Below, piece after piece: positions 1-8,436 of a DNA stretch of 64,000 bases; within the stretch, counting starts at the first letter, position 1; each line of letters opens with the position of its first letter. The position numbers and the translations under genes are program-made. Below the pieces are notes generated by a model that was not told the DNA's origin, did no database searches, and worked only from the letters and a program-made list of their open reading frames with translations. This DNA is from Chloroflexota bacterium (lineage in GTDB: Bacteria; Chloroflexota; Chloroflexia; Chloroheliales; Chloroheliaceae), in the NCBI GenBank assembly GCA_028287745.1, contig JAQBPB010000036.1:1-64000 (forward strand). The letters run 5' to 3'.

Positions 1-810
1 GAGTTGTTTTTTACAACTCATCCTTTGTTGGATCTGCGCCTCTTTAAAGATTATAACTTCAGGATTAGTAGCATAATGGTATGGTGCATTTTTGCCTTAC
101 TTTTTGGAGATTTAATACTGTTACCTGTTTTCTTCCAGCAGGCGCATTTACCACAGCTTAGTGCCTTTGAGAGCGGGTTAAATATGATGCCCCAGGGAAT
201 AGGGATGCTGGTTGGGTTTACATTAGGTGGTAAGTTGTTCAATTGGTGGGGTGCGCGACTGCCTGTTGGGATAGGAATGGGCTTTGTCTGCCTGGGGATG
301 TGGCAATTAGGCCGGTTGACACCGACCGTAGATGGTTTGACTCTTCTACCCTGGACGCTAATTACCGGGCTTGGTTTTGGTTTAGCACTGCTACCGGTAT
401 CGACACTGGCTTTGCAGCACCTGAGTGGGGCAGCCCTCGCTAAAGGCAATTCTCTGTACAATGCTACACGCCAGATTTTTGCGTCATTAGCGACAACAAT
501 AACAACTTCCCTGCTTGTTCAGTTCACGGCGTCGAACGTTTCTGAATTACTAACCAACGCAAACAATATAAGCAATAGTCCTCTTACTAACCTGGTAGCA
601 TCGCAAGAAATCCTGATTATAACTGCCCAGGCAGGCGTTACTGCAAACAACGATTTGTTCAGCTTTATGGCAATAGGCAGTCTATTTGTACTGGTCCTGG
701 CATTTTTCTTACCTTCCCGGCGCAAATTAAGCAAGGTGGAGCTGATGGAAGAAGAAGTAGAGGGCATGGTTGCAGTGGCAACTACCTACTCACCCGGAAA
801 GCCGGTGTAA
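1..810 (+). CDS. MFS drug exporter, DHA2 (EmrB/QacA) type, 3' part
   Basis: The reading frame is open from the first base, so the N-terminal half lies outside the window; the 269 codons seen are the C-terminal half of a 14-helix proton-driven exporter. The segment 'PLLDLRLFKDYNF' followed by a helix, and 'LSAFESGLNMMPQGIGMLVG' followed by 'GGKLFNWWGARLP', match the equivalent stretches of EmrB/QacA proteins; about seven hydrophobic helices follow. The polar tail is short. Codon choice looks clearly richer in A/T at third positions (tta, aat, ata) than in the genes that follow, so recent acquisition is possible. It converges on the SirB1-like gene; the 190-bp gap between them has no clear terminator. 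Family is fairly sure, substrate unknown. Confidence 0.85.
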   Translation, partial: ELFFTTHPLLDLRLFKDYNFRISSIMVWCIFALLFGDLILLPVFFQQAHLPQLSAFESGLNMMPQGIGMLVGFTLGGKLFNWWGARLPVGIGMGFVCLGMWQLGRLTPTVDGLTLLPWTLITGLGFGLALLPVSTLALQHLSGAALAKGNSLYNATRQIFASLATTITTSLLVQFTASNVSELLTNANNISNSPLTNLVASQEILIITAQAGVTANNDLFSFMAIGSLFVLVLAFFLPSRRKLSKVELMEEEVEGMVAVATTYSPGKPV

Positions 811-998
811 GTTTGTCCGGAAACAGCAAGCTGTCGGCAATCTGCCCCACCCGTTTACCCGGCCCGAACCGTTTTTACTAGTCGCCAGGCAGCTAAAGAT
901 TTTCGACCTGGAGAGGCTTAAAAAACCTCACCTTCAAATTGGCTGCGCTTAAAAAGTGGCATCCTTTTTAGTTTAGTAAACTAACTCAAGCGGCCCGG

Positions 999-2009
999 TT
1001 AATTGCGCTGGACTAACTGGTCCATGGCCAGGCCAAGCTGCTTGCGGATAAGCCCGGCGTCACTCGCATCACCGGCTTTGCGAAGGTAATACTTGAAATC
1101 AAGGATAGCCGGACCCAGTTCCCCATTACGTAAGTACAGCACACCCCGGTCCCGTTTTTCTTCGGGCGATTGGGGATGTAACATTACCAGGCATTCCTGT
1201 ATCTCTAGGGCCCGGACGTAATCTTCATCACTGATGCAACTGGCCTTGATATTATTAAGCATGCGCATCAGGAACTGGCGGTTGGTAACCGGGCGGGTAA
1301 AGAGCGGCTGCAAGGGCAAAACCCGGCCGTAACGCTCCCGCACCAGGTCCACACAATCTTCTTCGGAAAGAATGGTCCCGCCGTTAAAGGGGTCTAGCAA
1401 AATGTCACTGTTTGGCCCGGTGGAAGGACGCGAAACTTCTTCCTGGCGTTCCAGGTTTTCAAGGCCGGAATTGAGCCTATCCGAAGAGCCGAGCGGCTGG
1501 GACTCCAGCTCGCGGTAGCGAATAATAAAGTGGCCGGGCAGGCCAATGCCTTCAAAATGAAGCCCCAGGCGCTTGCCAAGTTCAATATAGACCAGCGAGA
1601 GGGTAATCGGAATGCCGGTCCGGCGTTCCAGGACATCATTTAAAAATGAATTGCGCCGGTCGTTATAGTCGGTTTCGTTACCATGAAAACCCATGTTCTG
1701 GTTTAGAAAAAGGTTCAGCCGTTCAATATTTTTAAGCGGATTTGTTTCTGAGGCAAAAAGTGGGCGTGCTTCGTCAGCGATTTCATCAAGGCGGTTGAGA
1801 TAAAAAACTTCATCTAAGCCGGTATATTCAAGCGAGGCAATCAAGAGGGCCGCTTCAGCCAGGTCGATTTCTTCATCGGGCAACCCGGCTATTTTCTCGA
1901 ACCGGGCCAACTGGCCTGTCAGCGCAGGACGTTGCCCGGCAGGCCGGTAATCAAAAATACTGCCTTCTATAATATAATTTTCATTGTTTCCAAATTTAGC
2001 GTTTTCCAT
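999..2009 (-). CDS. SirB1/transglutaminase-like and TPR protein
   Basis: A cytoplasmic protein of 336 residues. The block 'GFHGNETDYNDRRNSFLNDV' followed by 'RRTGIPITLSLVYIELGKRLGL' and 'GIGLPGHFIIRY' is the hallmark of the SirB1/transglutaminase-like family, a circularly related papain-fold group often lacking an enzymatic role. About 45 residues rich in Ser/Glu/Arg interrupt the usual 'GHFIIRY...ILLDPFNGG' core. The C-terminal 80 residues form TPR-like helices ('EDYVRALEIQECLVMLHPQS', 'GPAILDFKYYL'). The family has no firmly known biochemical function; in some bacteria it sits beside prmC/prfA, but not here. It is probably a single-gene transcript, reading from the promoter at 2136-2164. 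Confidence 0.85.
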   Translation of the reverse strand: MENAKFGNNENYIIEGSIFDYRPAGQRPALTGQLARFEKIAGLPDEEIDLAEAALLIASLEYTGLDEVFYLNRLDEIADEARPLFASETNPLKNIERLNLFLNQNMGFHGNETDYNDRRNSFLNDVLERRTGIPITLSLVYIELGKRLGLHFEGIGLPGHFIIRYRELESQPLGSSDRLNSGLENLERQEEVSRPSTGPNSDILLDPFNGGTILSEEDCVDLVRERYGRVLPLQPLFTRPVTNRQFLMRMLNNIKASCISDEDYVRALEIQECLVMLHPQSPEEKRDRGVLYLRNGELGPAILDFKYYLRKAGDASDAGLIRKQLGLAMDQLVQRN

Positions 2010-2135
2010 TTATTTCTACCTGCCTTTACCTGTTTTTTTATAACAACTTGCACTTCGCCTTTAATTAGCATCCTTGCTGGAACCTTTCAATAGCTAAATA
2101 GTTCTCTATAAGATGGTTGTATTTTATTTATGTCT

Positions 2136-2164
2136 ATTTTAAATGGTAAAACAGGCCATGTCAA
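2136..2164 (-). promoter_or_regulatory. sigma70-type promoter for the SirB1-like gene
   Basis: On the minus strand TTGACA (2159-2164) is followed after exactly 17 bp by TAAAAT (2136-2141), giving a predicted start near 2129 and a leader of about 120 nt. The -35 is perfect and the -10 matches five of six bases. Confidence 0.65.
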
Positions 2165-2226
2165 TGAAGCATTGGCCGCAACCTCAAAATCGACCGGCGA
2201 GAACCAGATGCGGCGTTTTATAAGAA

Positions 2227-2262
2227 AAATCCCCGGTAGACATTACAGCCTTCCGGGGATTT
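2227..2262 (-). terminator. intrinsic terminator of rex
   Basis: A 10-bp perfect stem (2227-2236 with 2253-2262, CCCCGG core) starts 15 nt after the rex stop; on the minus strand it runs into a T-rich tail (TTTTTCTTAT). Confidence 0.8.
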
Positions 2263-2277
2263 CCAAATTTATTTAAA

Positions 2278-2937
2278 TTACCGCAATACCCGGCCGTTCT
2301 TTTGAGCCTTTTCCGGGTTCAAGTAGTAGGTCATACTTTGCAACAGGCCGACCGGGTCAATGCTGCGGGTCCGGACATCGGGCGGGACCTGAAGGCTAAC
2401 CGGCGCATAGTTCAGGATTGCTTTAACCCCGGCAGCCACCAGGGTATCAACGACCTCCTGGGCGGCGTTAGCGGGTACGGCTACGATTGCAACCTGGATA
2501 CCCAGCTCCGTGATCTTCTCCTGAATTTTAGAGATGTGAAAAATCGGGCGCCCGCTTAACTCTTGCCCGACCTTACGAGTATCGGCATCAAACAGGGCCA
2601 CAATATCAAACCCTTTATCCAGGAACCCATTGTAATGGGCAATGGCTTCACCAAGGTGCCCGGTTCCAACCAGGGCCACGCCCCATTGGTGCTCAAGGTG
2701 AAGGATATCGCGAATCTGGTTCAACAAGAACTGAACGTTGTAACCTTTACCCTGTTTACCAAACTCACCAAAATAGGATAGGTCGCGCCGGATCTGGGCG
2801 GCAGTAACGCCAATCCGAGCTCCTAGCTCACTACTGGATACAGTAGTAATTCCTTCACTGGCAAGATACGATAAGCTGCGGGCGTATATGGGTAACCGGC
2901 GGATAACGATATCGGGAATATCCATATCCTTCATCAT
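2278..2937 (-). CDS. rex: redox-sensing transcriptional repressor Rex
   Basis: Rex senses the NADH/NAD+ ratio and represses fermentative and anaerobic-respiration genes when NAD+ is high. The 219-residue protein has the usual length. Residues 1-80 form the winged-helix domain ('[19 protein letters not shown]', '[20 protein letters not shown]', '[13 protein letters not shown]'), followed by a Rossmann fold with the dinucleotide loop '[11 protein letters not shown]' and the family's C-terminal '[20 protein letters not shown]'. The ATG is preceded by AAGGAG at 10-nt spacing. The neighbouring gene upstream is the menaquinone methylase, consistent with a respiratory context. I looked for a Rex operator (TTGTGA dyad) in 2938-3122 and did not find a convincing one. 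Confidence 0.96.
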   Translation of the reverse strand: MMKDMDIPDIVIRRLPIYARSLSYLASEGITTVSSSELGARIGVTAAQIRRDLSYFGEFGKQGKGYNVQFLLNQIRDILHLEHQWGVALVGTGHLGEAIAHYNGFLDKGFDIVALFDADTRKVGQELSGRPIFHISKIQEKITELGIQVAIVAVPANAAQEVVDTLVAAGVKAILNYAPVSLQVPPDVRTRSIDPVGLLQSMTYYLNPEKAQKNGRVLR

Positions 2938-3122
2938 AAGGAAATCGCTCCTTTCACGGTGCCCGGTATTAACGGCGAACCGGCCCGGTGTGATAAGAGA
3001 ATGAGGAATAAATAGCTATTAGGACAAACTTTGAACCGCTCTGATAAAACCTGACCGGAACTAAGGCGGTACAGCCACCACCAATATTTTGTTTGGAACA
3101 ATTATACTCTAAAATTTAGGTT

Positions 3123-3896
3123 TTAGGGTTTGATGCCGACATGAATTGCAACTGCGCCAAGACCGTAACGTTTGAACCGGACCTGGACCAGACCAGCCCG
3201 CTCCATAATCCTTTTAAGTTCTTCAGGGGGTGGGAACTTTTCAGCCGAGGCCGGTAGATAGGTGTAAGCCTCTTTATGGCGGCTGATTATACGACCCATT
3301 AAAGGGACCAGTTTATTAAAATACAGCTGATGTCCCCAGCGAACTACTGCCAGTTTCGGCCGGGCTACTTCCAGGCAAACTACGCGCCCGCCCGGTTTCA
3401 CTACCCGGCCCATATCGCGAAAGGCTTGCTCTATATTAACCACGTTCCGCATCGCAAAACCGGTCGTAACACAGTCGAAACTGTTGTCGGCAAAAGGCAA
3501 TTGCAAGGCATCGGCAGCCACCCAGCGGACCCACGAACCGACACCGGCTTTGGCAGCCTTAGCCGGGCCCGGCAGCATCATTTCAAGGCAGAAATCACTG
3601 GCAATTACCTCGCCTTTCGGACCAACTTCGGGGGCCAGGGCCAGGGCTATATCGCCCGTGCCGGTCGCCACATCCAGGGCTTTGCCTCCCGGTGGGGGAG
3701 CCGCTTCCCGGACTACCACTTTACGCCACCCCTGGTCTAAACCAAATGTCATTAACCGATTTACCAGATCATAAGTGGGCGCAATCTGGGCAAACATCCG
3801 GTTAACATATTCAGCTTTGTTTTCGGGTTTAAATTCTTTGAGGCGTTGGCTGGTGATAAGATGGCTTGAGTTGGTCTTTTCGGTAACTGGTTCCAT
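3123..3896 (-). CDS. ubiE: demethylmenaquinone methyltransferase (MenG/UbiE)
   Basis: This enzyme transfers a methyl group from S-adenosylmethionine to demethylmenaquinone, the last step of menaquinone synthesis. Diagnostic segments: 'VNRMFAQIAPTYDLVNRLMTFGLDQGW', the SAM loop 'LDVATGTGDIALAL', 'ADALQLPFADNSFDCVTTGF' and 'RNVVNIEQAFRDMGRVVKPG', ending 'YLPASAEKFPPPEEL'. I chose ATG 3896 (257 residues); a TTG six codons upstream is possible. Only the methylase is visible here; other men genes are elsewhere. It is followed after a 185-bp gap by rex on the same strand, and an ATTATA motif at 3101-3106 could be a separate -10 for rex. Confidence 0.93.
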   Translation of the reverse strand: MEPVTEKTNSSHLITSQRLKEFKPENKAEYVNRMFAQIAPTYDLVNRLMTFGLDQGWRKVVVREAAPPPGGKALDVATGTGDIALALAPEVGPKGEVIASDFCLEMMLPGPAKAAKAGVGSWVRWVAADALQLPFADNSFDCVTTGFAMRNVVNIEQAFRDMGRVVKPGGRVVCLEVARPKLAVVRWGHQLYFNKLVPLMGRIISRHKEAYTYLPASAEKFPPPEELKRIMERAGLVQVRFKRYGLGAVAIHVGIKP

Positions 3897-3989
3897 GTTT
3901 CCTGCTTTTGACAAACCTTTTAACTTTTCCAGTTGTACAAAGGCAATAACTGCCTTATTGTTACCAAAATAGTAACCTGGTTTGATATT

Positions 3990-4018
3990 ATTTTAACATT
4001 CTGACCTGTTAAAATCAA
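3990..4018 (-). promoter_or_regulatory. sigma70-type promoter for ubiE
   Basis: Minus strand TTGATT (4013-4018), 17-bp spacer, TAAAAT (3990-3995). It lies between the terminator of the AI-2E-type gene and the ubiE start. Confidence 0.5.
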
Positions 4019-4068
4019 TAGGCCTTGCCAAATTTATCACAATCCTTACATTTTTCTCATTCAAGAAA

Positions 4069-4102
4069 TCCCGGCTGCCTTTTAAACTTAAGGCAGCCGG
4101 GA
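4069..4102 (-). terminator. intrinsic terminator of the AI-2E-type permease gene
   Basis: A 13-bp perfect stem (4069-4081 with 4090-4102) with an 8-nt loop lies 27 nt past the stop. The minus-strand tail (ATTTCTTGAATGAGAAAAATG) is T/A-rich. Confidence 0.75.
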
Positions 4103-4128
4103 CGCCGTCAACTGTATTATTGGTCCGA

Positions 4129-5295
4129 CTATATCACCGGGGCAACCGGGGAAGCCGGGTCAGCGGACGTTTCGTTCTTCACCGCTTCCTGGGAATCCCG
4201 CTCCGAACGTTTTAATTCGTTAGTCCTGGTAGCTTCAAGGACGGCCGATTTAGTGCTACTGGCCGCAGAAGCGGCTTCGGGGGTAGGCACTTCGGCGCTA
4301 AAGGAAGTTACGTTATTGAAAATAACCTGGATAGCCGCCGCAATCGGCACCGCCAGCAGCGCGCCCAGGATTCCGTAGATGGTGGAACCGATCAGGATAC
4401 CGACTATTACTGTCAGGGGGCTGACTCCAACCGCTTTTTCCATTATGCGGGGCACCAGGATATTACCTTCAATAAGCTGGATAACAATTATGTAAACCCC
4501 TACCATAACGGCCAGGGTCGGGCTCTGGGTCAGGGCAATCAGAATGGCCGGGGCCCCGCCGATATAGGGGCCAACCAGCGGAATGAGTTCGGCAATTGCG
4601 GCAAATACGGCCAGGGCAAAAGCGAATTTCAGGCCCATTATGGTATAGCCAATCAAACCCATAAAGAAGATAAACAGCATCAAAACGATCTGACCCCGGA
4701 CCCAGGAGCCTAGTTTCTGCTCAACACTATCCCACAGCTGGCGGCCGCGTGCCCTTTTATCTTCTTTGATGAAGGAAAAGATAACTCGCTTGATTACCGG
4801 CCGTTCTGAAAGCCAGTAAAAAGCAATTACGAAAACCGTCACCGCTGAGAAGAGGATCTCAAAGACGGTCAGGCCCACCGACAACCCATTTTCCACAACA
4901 ACAGGGTTATTCATTGTTTCCTGGACACCGTGATAGGCGCTTAAAGCAAAATTGCCTATAGTGCCGTTGCCAAAAGTTTCCCGGATGACCGCATCAGTCT
5001 TTTGCCGGTCAGCCAGTCCGGTCATTGCCCTTGAACCTTCATCCAGTAAAGGCGGAATGGTAAGAATAATAATCCCCGCCAGTAAGGCCATAATCACGGT
5101 GTATATGACAAGAATACCGGTTCCACGGCTAAACGGCCCGCGCCGCAAGCGGTTGACCAGCGGCTCGATTGAAGTCGCCAGCAGAATGCTAATAAAGATC
5201 AGAAATAAAACATTTCGGATCAAATAGAAGAATACAAAACCCAACACCACCAGAAGAGCAGTTGCGGTGTACATGGCAATCTTACGTGAGTTCAT
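4129..5295 (-). CDS. AI-2E family transporter (PerM/YdiK type)
   Basis: A 388-residue polytopic membrane protein of the AI-2 exporter superfamily, whose members export autoinducer-2 or act as Na+(Li+)/H+ antiporters. Family features: two N-terminal helices with 'LIFISILLATSIEPLVNRL', a large soluble loop, then the strongly conserved 'AELIPLVGPYIGGAPAILIAL' and 'EGNILVPRIMEKAVGVSPLTVIVGILIG' before the last helices ('GALLAVPIAAAIQVI'). The tail is Ser/Ala/Glu-rich and disordered. I preferred ATG 5295, which has GAGG five bases upstream, over the upstream TTG at 5334. Substrate cannot be told from sequence. Confidence 0.88.
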   Translation of the reverse strand: MNSRKIAMYTATALLVVLGFVFFYLIRNVLFLIFISILLATSIEPLVNRLRRGPFSRGTGILVIYTVIMALLAGIIILTIPPLLDEGSRAMTGLADRQKTDAVIRETFGNGTIGNFALSAYHGVQETMNNPVVVENGLSVGLTVFEILFSAVTVFVIAFYWLSERPVIKRVIFSFIKEDKRARGRQLWDSVEQKLGSWVRGQIVLMLFIFFMGLIGYTIMGLKFAFALAVFAAIAELIPLVGPYIGGAPAILIALTQSPTLAVMVGVYIIVIQLIEGNILVPRIMEKAVGVSPLTVIVGILIGSTIYGILGALLAVPIAAAIQVIFNNVTSFSAEVPTPEAASAASSTKSAVLEATRTNELKRSERDSQEAVKNETSADPASPVAPVI

Positions 5296-5356
5296 CAATA
5301 CCTCATGATCGGGAGTCAGGTTAAGTTTTAGCAATTAAAATTAAATGGGTTAAAAG

Positions 5357-5386
5357 GCCGGTAGCAGTTATTGACCTGCTACCGGC
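5357..5386 (-). terminator. intrinsic terminator of the BrkB-type gene
   Basis: An 11-bp perfect stem (5357-5367 with 5376-5386) is followed on the minus strand by TTTTAACCC and AT-rich DNA, 12 nt past the stop of the gene at 5398. Confidence 0.65.
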
Positions 5387-5397
5387 GGCAAAAGAGT

Positions 5398-6651
5398 TTA
5401 AGCAGCGGGGTCTTTACGCCGGAAGATAATCCCTGCCAGGGCGGCCAGGCCTAAAGCGACCATACCTATGACAAATGTAACCGGATTATTCTGATCAGCC
5501 TTAGCTGGAAATTTTTTGGTGCTGAGAGCATAGGCCGGGACCGGCTGGGCGTTTTTCTCGCCCGCTTTTTCCTTACCTTTATGAATTTCTTCAGCAGCCT
5601 TTTCGGTCGCGTCTTTAGCCTTGCCGGTCTTACCGGAGGCTTCCGCCGCTTCTTTGCCCTCAACAACGGTAGCCGGTTTTGGCGTAGCCTTGCCCTGGGC
5701 CTTTTCTTTCGGAGTTACTTCCGGCCCGCCATCGCTGTCCAGCTTTTCAGCCGGGACAACTGCGCCGGGGTCTTGCTGGGAGGCGGGACCTTCCATAACC
5801 GACTTCCAACCCCCGGCCACGGAAGCTACTTCCGCCCCAAATAACATTACTGCCGCACTTAACCAGATATAGAACAGGAAAAGTAATATACCGCCTAAAG
5901 CACCATAGCTTTTTGTATAGCTATCGGCGGCCCCAAAGGATGTTACATAAAAGGTAAACCCATATTTCAACAGCTCGAACAAAATCGCGCCCACCAGGGC
6001 CCCAATTGCGACATACCGCCATTTATTACCTTTGCGGTCAGGTCCGAGCTTATATAGAATCGCGAATACACACCACATTAAGGCTATGGGAAGCAAAATC
6101 GAAATAACCGGGAGAATAAAGCTAAAGTTCGCCGGTGAGATTCCCAGTATGCTGGCTTTTGCATTAAAGATTAACTGGAAAACAATGGTAATTGTAAAGG
6201 AAGCTGCGATTAAAGCGCCAACGATTAACAGCAAGCCCAGCCGCAAACCGATTTTGACAAAGAAGTTCCGGCTGTCTTTTTTGACATCATAGGCCACGTT
6301 TATACCGAATATAAGCTGGTCAAATATACCGCTACCGGTCCACAGCAGCATAATAGCCGAAAAGGAGAGCAAGCCTGGCGCGGAATTGGTCAGCCCGTCA
6401 ATAATCTGGCCGATATCAAACCCGGCACCAAGGTTGGGCAAAGCGCTTTTTATTGAGTTAATAAAGTTCTCGCGAGCAACCCCTTCCTGAAGGAAGAAAC
6501 TCCCGATTACAATAAAGCCCAGCACAAGCGGAATAATGCTTTGTAACGCATAGTAGGCGATTGCGGCAGCGACATTCAGGCAATTGTCTTTAAAAAACTC
6601 ACCGACGCTATTTTTAGCTACCTTGAATGTAGCTTTAACCCCCTGTGGCAT
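5398..6651 (-). CDS. YihY/BrkB-family membrane protein with extra C-terminal tail
   Basis: Residues 1-290 are a BrkB/YihY domain: the amphipathic start ('FFKDNCLNVAAAIAYYALQSIIPLVL'), six hydrophobic helices and the conserved end 'YGALGGILLFLFYIWLSAAVMLFGAEVA'. The family was once labelled ribonuclease BN; that is not supported, and its function is unknown (envelope transport suspected). Unusual here: after the domain comes about 100 residues rich in Ala/Lys/Glu/Pro, then a final hydrophobic helix (about residues 388-409) and 'RRKDPAA', so the protein ends with a second membrane anchor resembling a sortase-type tail but without LPxTG. A promoter with a 12-base dyad at its -10 lies upstream. 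Confidence 0.88.
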   Translation of the reverse strand: MPQGVKATFKVAKNSVGEFFKDNCLNVAAAIAYYALQSIIPLVLGFIVIGSFFLQEGVARENFINSIKSALPNLGAGFDIGQIIDGLTNSAPGLLSFSAIMLLWTGSGIFDQLIFGINVAYDVKKDSRNFFVKIGLRLGLLLIVGALIAASFTITIVFQLIFNAKASILGISPANFSFILPVISILLPIALMWCVFAILYKLGPDRKGNKWRYVAIGALVGAILFELLKYGFTFYVTSFGAADSYTKSYGALGGILLFLFYIWLSAAVMLFGAEVASVAGGWKSVMEGPASQQDPGAVVPAEKLDSDGGPEVTPKEKAQGKATPKPATVVEGKEAAEASGKTGKAKDATEKAAEEIHKGKEKAGEKNAQPVPAYALSTKKFPAKADQNNPVTFVIGMVALGLAALAGIIFRRKDPAA

Positions 6652-6725
6652 AACTCAAATCCTTTTCTTCAACATGCGCTTGGCTTACACTGCTTCTTAT
6701 CAGTTTACTTTTTGATGCAGAAGAG

Positions 6726-6760
6726 CCCCATTTATATGGGGAATTTAGCTTTCATGTCAA
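6726..6760 (-). promoter_or_regulatory. promoter with a dyad over the -10, BrkB-type gene
   Basis: Minus strand TTGACA (6755-6760), 18-bp spacer, TATAAA (6731-6736). The -10 is bracketed by a perfect inverted repeat CCCCAT/ATGGGG (6726-6731 and 6736-6741), which could be an operator or a 5' hairpin. Confidence 0.55.
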
Positions 6761-6852
6761 AGTATTACAAGATTTGGGCCAACGTTTTTATATGTGCAGG
6801 TGAAAATTGAATTTGAAAACTGGTGGGTTTGATTTACGAATTAGTTTAGTAA

Positions 6853-7176
6853 TTACTGCCGGGGTGAGGTTTTAGATTGAGCGGCTTCGGGGTTTTCAGG
6901 GGTATAATCAGCAGGCTGGTGGGTCTTGCTGGTCGCGGCAATCAGGGCGTCGCGGGTGTGGACGATGGGGAGGACCGGCCGGTTACCCCGGAAGATGATG
7001 TAGGCGATCAGGCCCAGAGGCCCGGTGACCAGTCCTACAAATATCCAGAGGTAACCCGGCAGGCCGCGCTTGTCGGCATCCACCCTCATCCACATCGAAA
7101 GGCCAATCCAAAAAGAAGTAATCGCCAGAAAGCCTACAATTACCCCGAAGTTGATGAGTAACCGCTCTCCGTCCAT
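6853..7176 (-). CDS. small two-helix membrane protein, PLDc_N-like
   Basis: A 107-residue protein with two membrane helices (about residues 9-29 and 43-63). 'DADKRGLPGYLWIFVGLVTG' leading to 'GPLGLIAYIIFRG' resembles the small membrane domain found at the N-terminus of cardiolipin synthases (PLDc_N) and in stand-alone small proteins. The tail is polar and Pro/Thr/Glu-rich. It starts 4 bp after the rimM stop and is probably co-transcribed with it, in the place where trmD is found in many bacteria. No enzymatic motif is present and its role is unknown. Confidence 0.7.
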   Translation of the reverse strand: MDGERLLINFGVIVGFLAITSFWIGLSMWMRVDADKRGLPGYLWIFVGLVTGPLGLIAYIIFRGNRPVLPIVHTRDALIAATSKTHQPADYTPENPEAAQSKTSPRQ

Positions 7177-7180
7177 ATTT

Positions 7181-7957
7181 TTAGATCAGACCTTCCAGAA
7201 GTTCAATGGTAATCCGGCCTGCTTCGAGGTCAATCTCTTTGACGACATCTTTGATAGCCGGGATTAAAACGTCTTTTTTAGATAGAGGGCCGCGCACGGT
7301 GTAGATATCGCTGGCGGGCATGCGCTCGACGTTTACGATCTTACCGACGAATACATCGGCGGTACTGTAGACATCCAGCCCGATAATTTGAAAGACGTAA
7401 TACTCGCCTTCGGGCAAAGGCACCGTTTCGGCAAAAGGTACCGCGACGTTATAGCCGCGCAAGCCTTCAACCTGTTCGGCTTTAGTCAGCCCCTCGAAAC
7501 GCAAGACTACGACCTTCTCATTTTGCAACTTGGCCGAAAGCAGCGCCTTACGTTCCCAGTTAACAATCCCGGAAGCGCCCGGCGGAGCGATAAAGACTTC
7601 CTCTAGCTGTTCGAATCTATCGGGGAAGTCCGTCCGAACGGCGGCCTTAACTGCCCCACGCAGGCCAAAAGGCGCGCTGATCTGGGCAATAGTGACATAC
7701 TCCGGTTGTTCCGGGCCGGAAAGCACAACTTCCTCACGCGGTTCGGCCATCGGCTTATCAGCCGCCGGGTTGGTGGGTCTTGGCTTCCTGGTAAACCTGG
7801 GGCGGGTGCCTGCCGTACCTTGAGTACCGGAACCCCGGTTGGAACTGTCCGGCCGGTTAGTGTTATTTCTGCTGGCTGGTCCACCAGAGGTCGACCTGGG
7901 TTTGGCAGGTCCGGTCCTGCGAGGACCGCTGGTGCCTGGCTTTTTTTGATCAGGCAT
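7181..7957 (-). CDS. rimM: ribosome maturation factor RimM with long basic N-terminus
   Basis: RimM binds ribosomal protein S19 and helps mature the 30S subunit head. The family core begins near residue 83 ('EYVTIAQISAPFGLRGAVKA', 'TDFPDRFEQLEEVFI') and continues into the C-terminal PRC barrel ('EGEYYVFQIIGLDVYS', 'VGKIVNVERMPASDIYTV', 'VLIPAIKDVVKEID'). The protein has 258 residues against the usual 170-180: the first 80 are a disordered Pro/Gly/Ser/Arg/Asn-rich extension. The ATG at 7957 opens this frame and no in-frame ATG lies near the core start, so the extension appears genuine. Third gene of the rpsP operon. Confidence 0.93.
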   Translation of the reverse strand: MPDQKKPGTSGPRRTGPAKPRSTSGGPASRNNTNRPDSSNRGSGTQGTAGTRPRFTRKPRPTNPAADKPMAEPREEVVLSGPEQPEYVTIAQISAPFGLRGAVKAAVRTDFPDRFEQLEEVFIAPPGASGIVNWERKALLSAKLQNEKVVVLRFEGLTKAEQVEGLRGYNVAVPFAETVPLPEGEYYVFQIIGLDVYSTADVFVGKIVNVERMPASDIYTVRGPLSKKDVLIPAIKDVVKEIDLEAGRITIELLEGLI

Positions 7958-8067
7958 ATACTCCTACATACCTATAGGTTCCTGTTAACGGCTTCCGGCG
8001 GGGAGTTTATACCCGCTTGCTTGAAGAAGCCTTCAGACCAGAATAAGCTATAGATTTAAGCTAAAGC

Positions 8068-8100
8068 GGGCCACCCGTCGTTAAAGTTGACTGGTGGCCC
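8068..8100 (-). other. intergenic hairpin between khpA and rimM
   Basis: GGGCCACC (8068-8075) pairs with GGTGGCCC (8093-8100). It sits 15 nt after the khpA stop, with no T-run, so it is more likely a processing or attenuation element than a full terminator. A second tight hairpin (8413-8428) separates rpsP from khpA. Confidence 0.45.
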
Positions 8101-8115
8101 GGCTCATTTAAAAGT

Positions 8116-8346
8116 TTAGGATTGGATTTCGAGCGTCGCGCGTTTGCCTTCGCGGGCAGCCGTAACCGCCAGTAAGGTACGCATGGCTTTGGCAATCTTG
8201 CCTTGTTTCCCGATCACCTTGCCCATATCGTCGGGTGCCACGGCCAGTTTGATAATTACCGAATGAGTTCCTTCTATCTGACGGACCTGGACCGCGCCAG
8301 GGTCATCCACCAGGGATTGCGCCATATATAAAATTAGGTCTTTCAT
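8116..8346 (-). CDS. khpA: KH-domain RNA-binding protein KhpA
   Basis: A 76-residue single KH domain, the standard length. It has the GxxG loop in 'DMGKVIGKQGKIAKAMRTLL' and the usual start 'LILYMAQSLVDDPGAVQVRQ'. KhpA forms a dimer (or pairs with KhpB/EloR) and binds many RNAs, affecting cell division and elongation in Gram-positive bacteria. The order rpsP-khpA-rimM is conserved across Firmicutes and related phyla, which supports the call strongly. Confidence 0.95.
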   Translation of the reverse strand: MKDLILYMAQSLVDDPGAVQVRQIEGTHSVIIKLAVAPDDMGKVIGKQGKIAKAMRTLLAVTAAREGKRATLEIQS

Positions 8347-8436
8347 TATCTACCTAGCCCTTATGTTATGAAAACGTATGAACGCCTGGCACCCACCCCG
8401 GAATAAGGCCAATGGGCCTGAAGGCCCACCAGGAAT

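Noticed and set aside
968-984. Palindrome TTAGTTTAGTAAACTAA after the SirB1-like gene, with a partly similar TTAGTTTAGTAA at 6841.
   Set aside because: Both are AT-rich, lie just after stop codons, and only half the dyad is shared; not enough to call an operator.
2938-3122. Rex operator upstream of rex.
   Set aside because: Only isolated half-site-like fragments (TGTGAT, TTTCAC), about 30 bp apart and not forming the expected dyad.
6899-6909. TATAAT at 6904 on the plus strand.
   Set aside because: Lies inside the coding region of the small membrane protein with no -35 and no plus-strand gene downstream.
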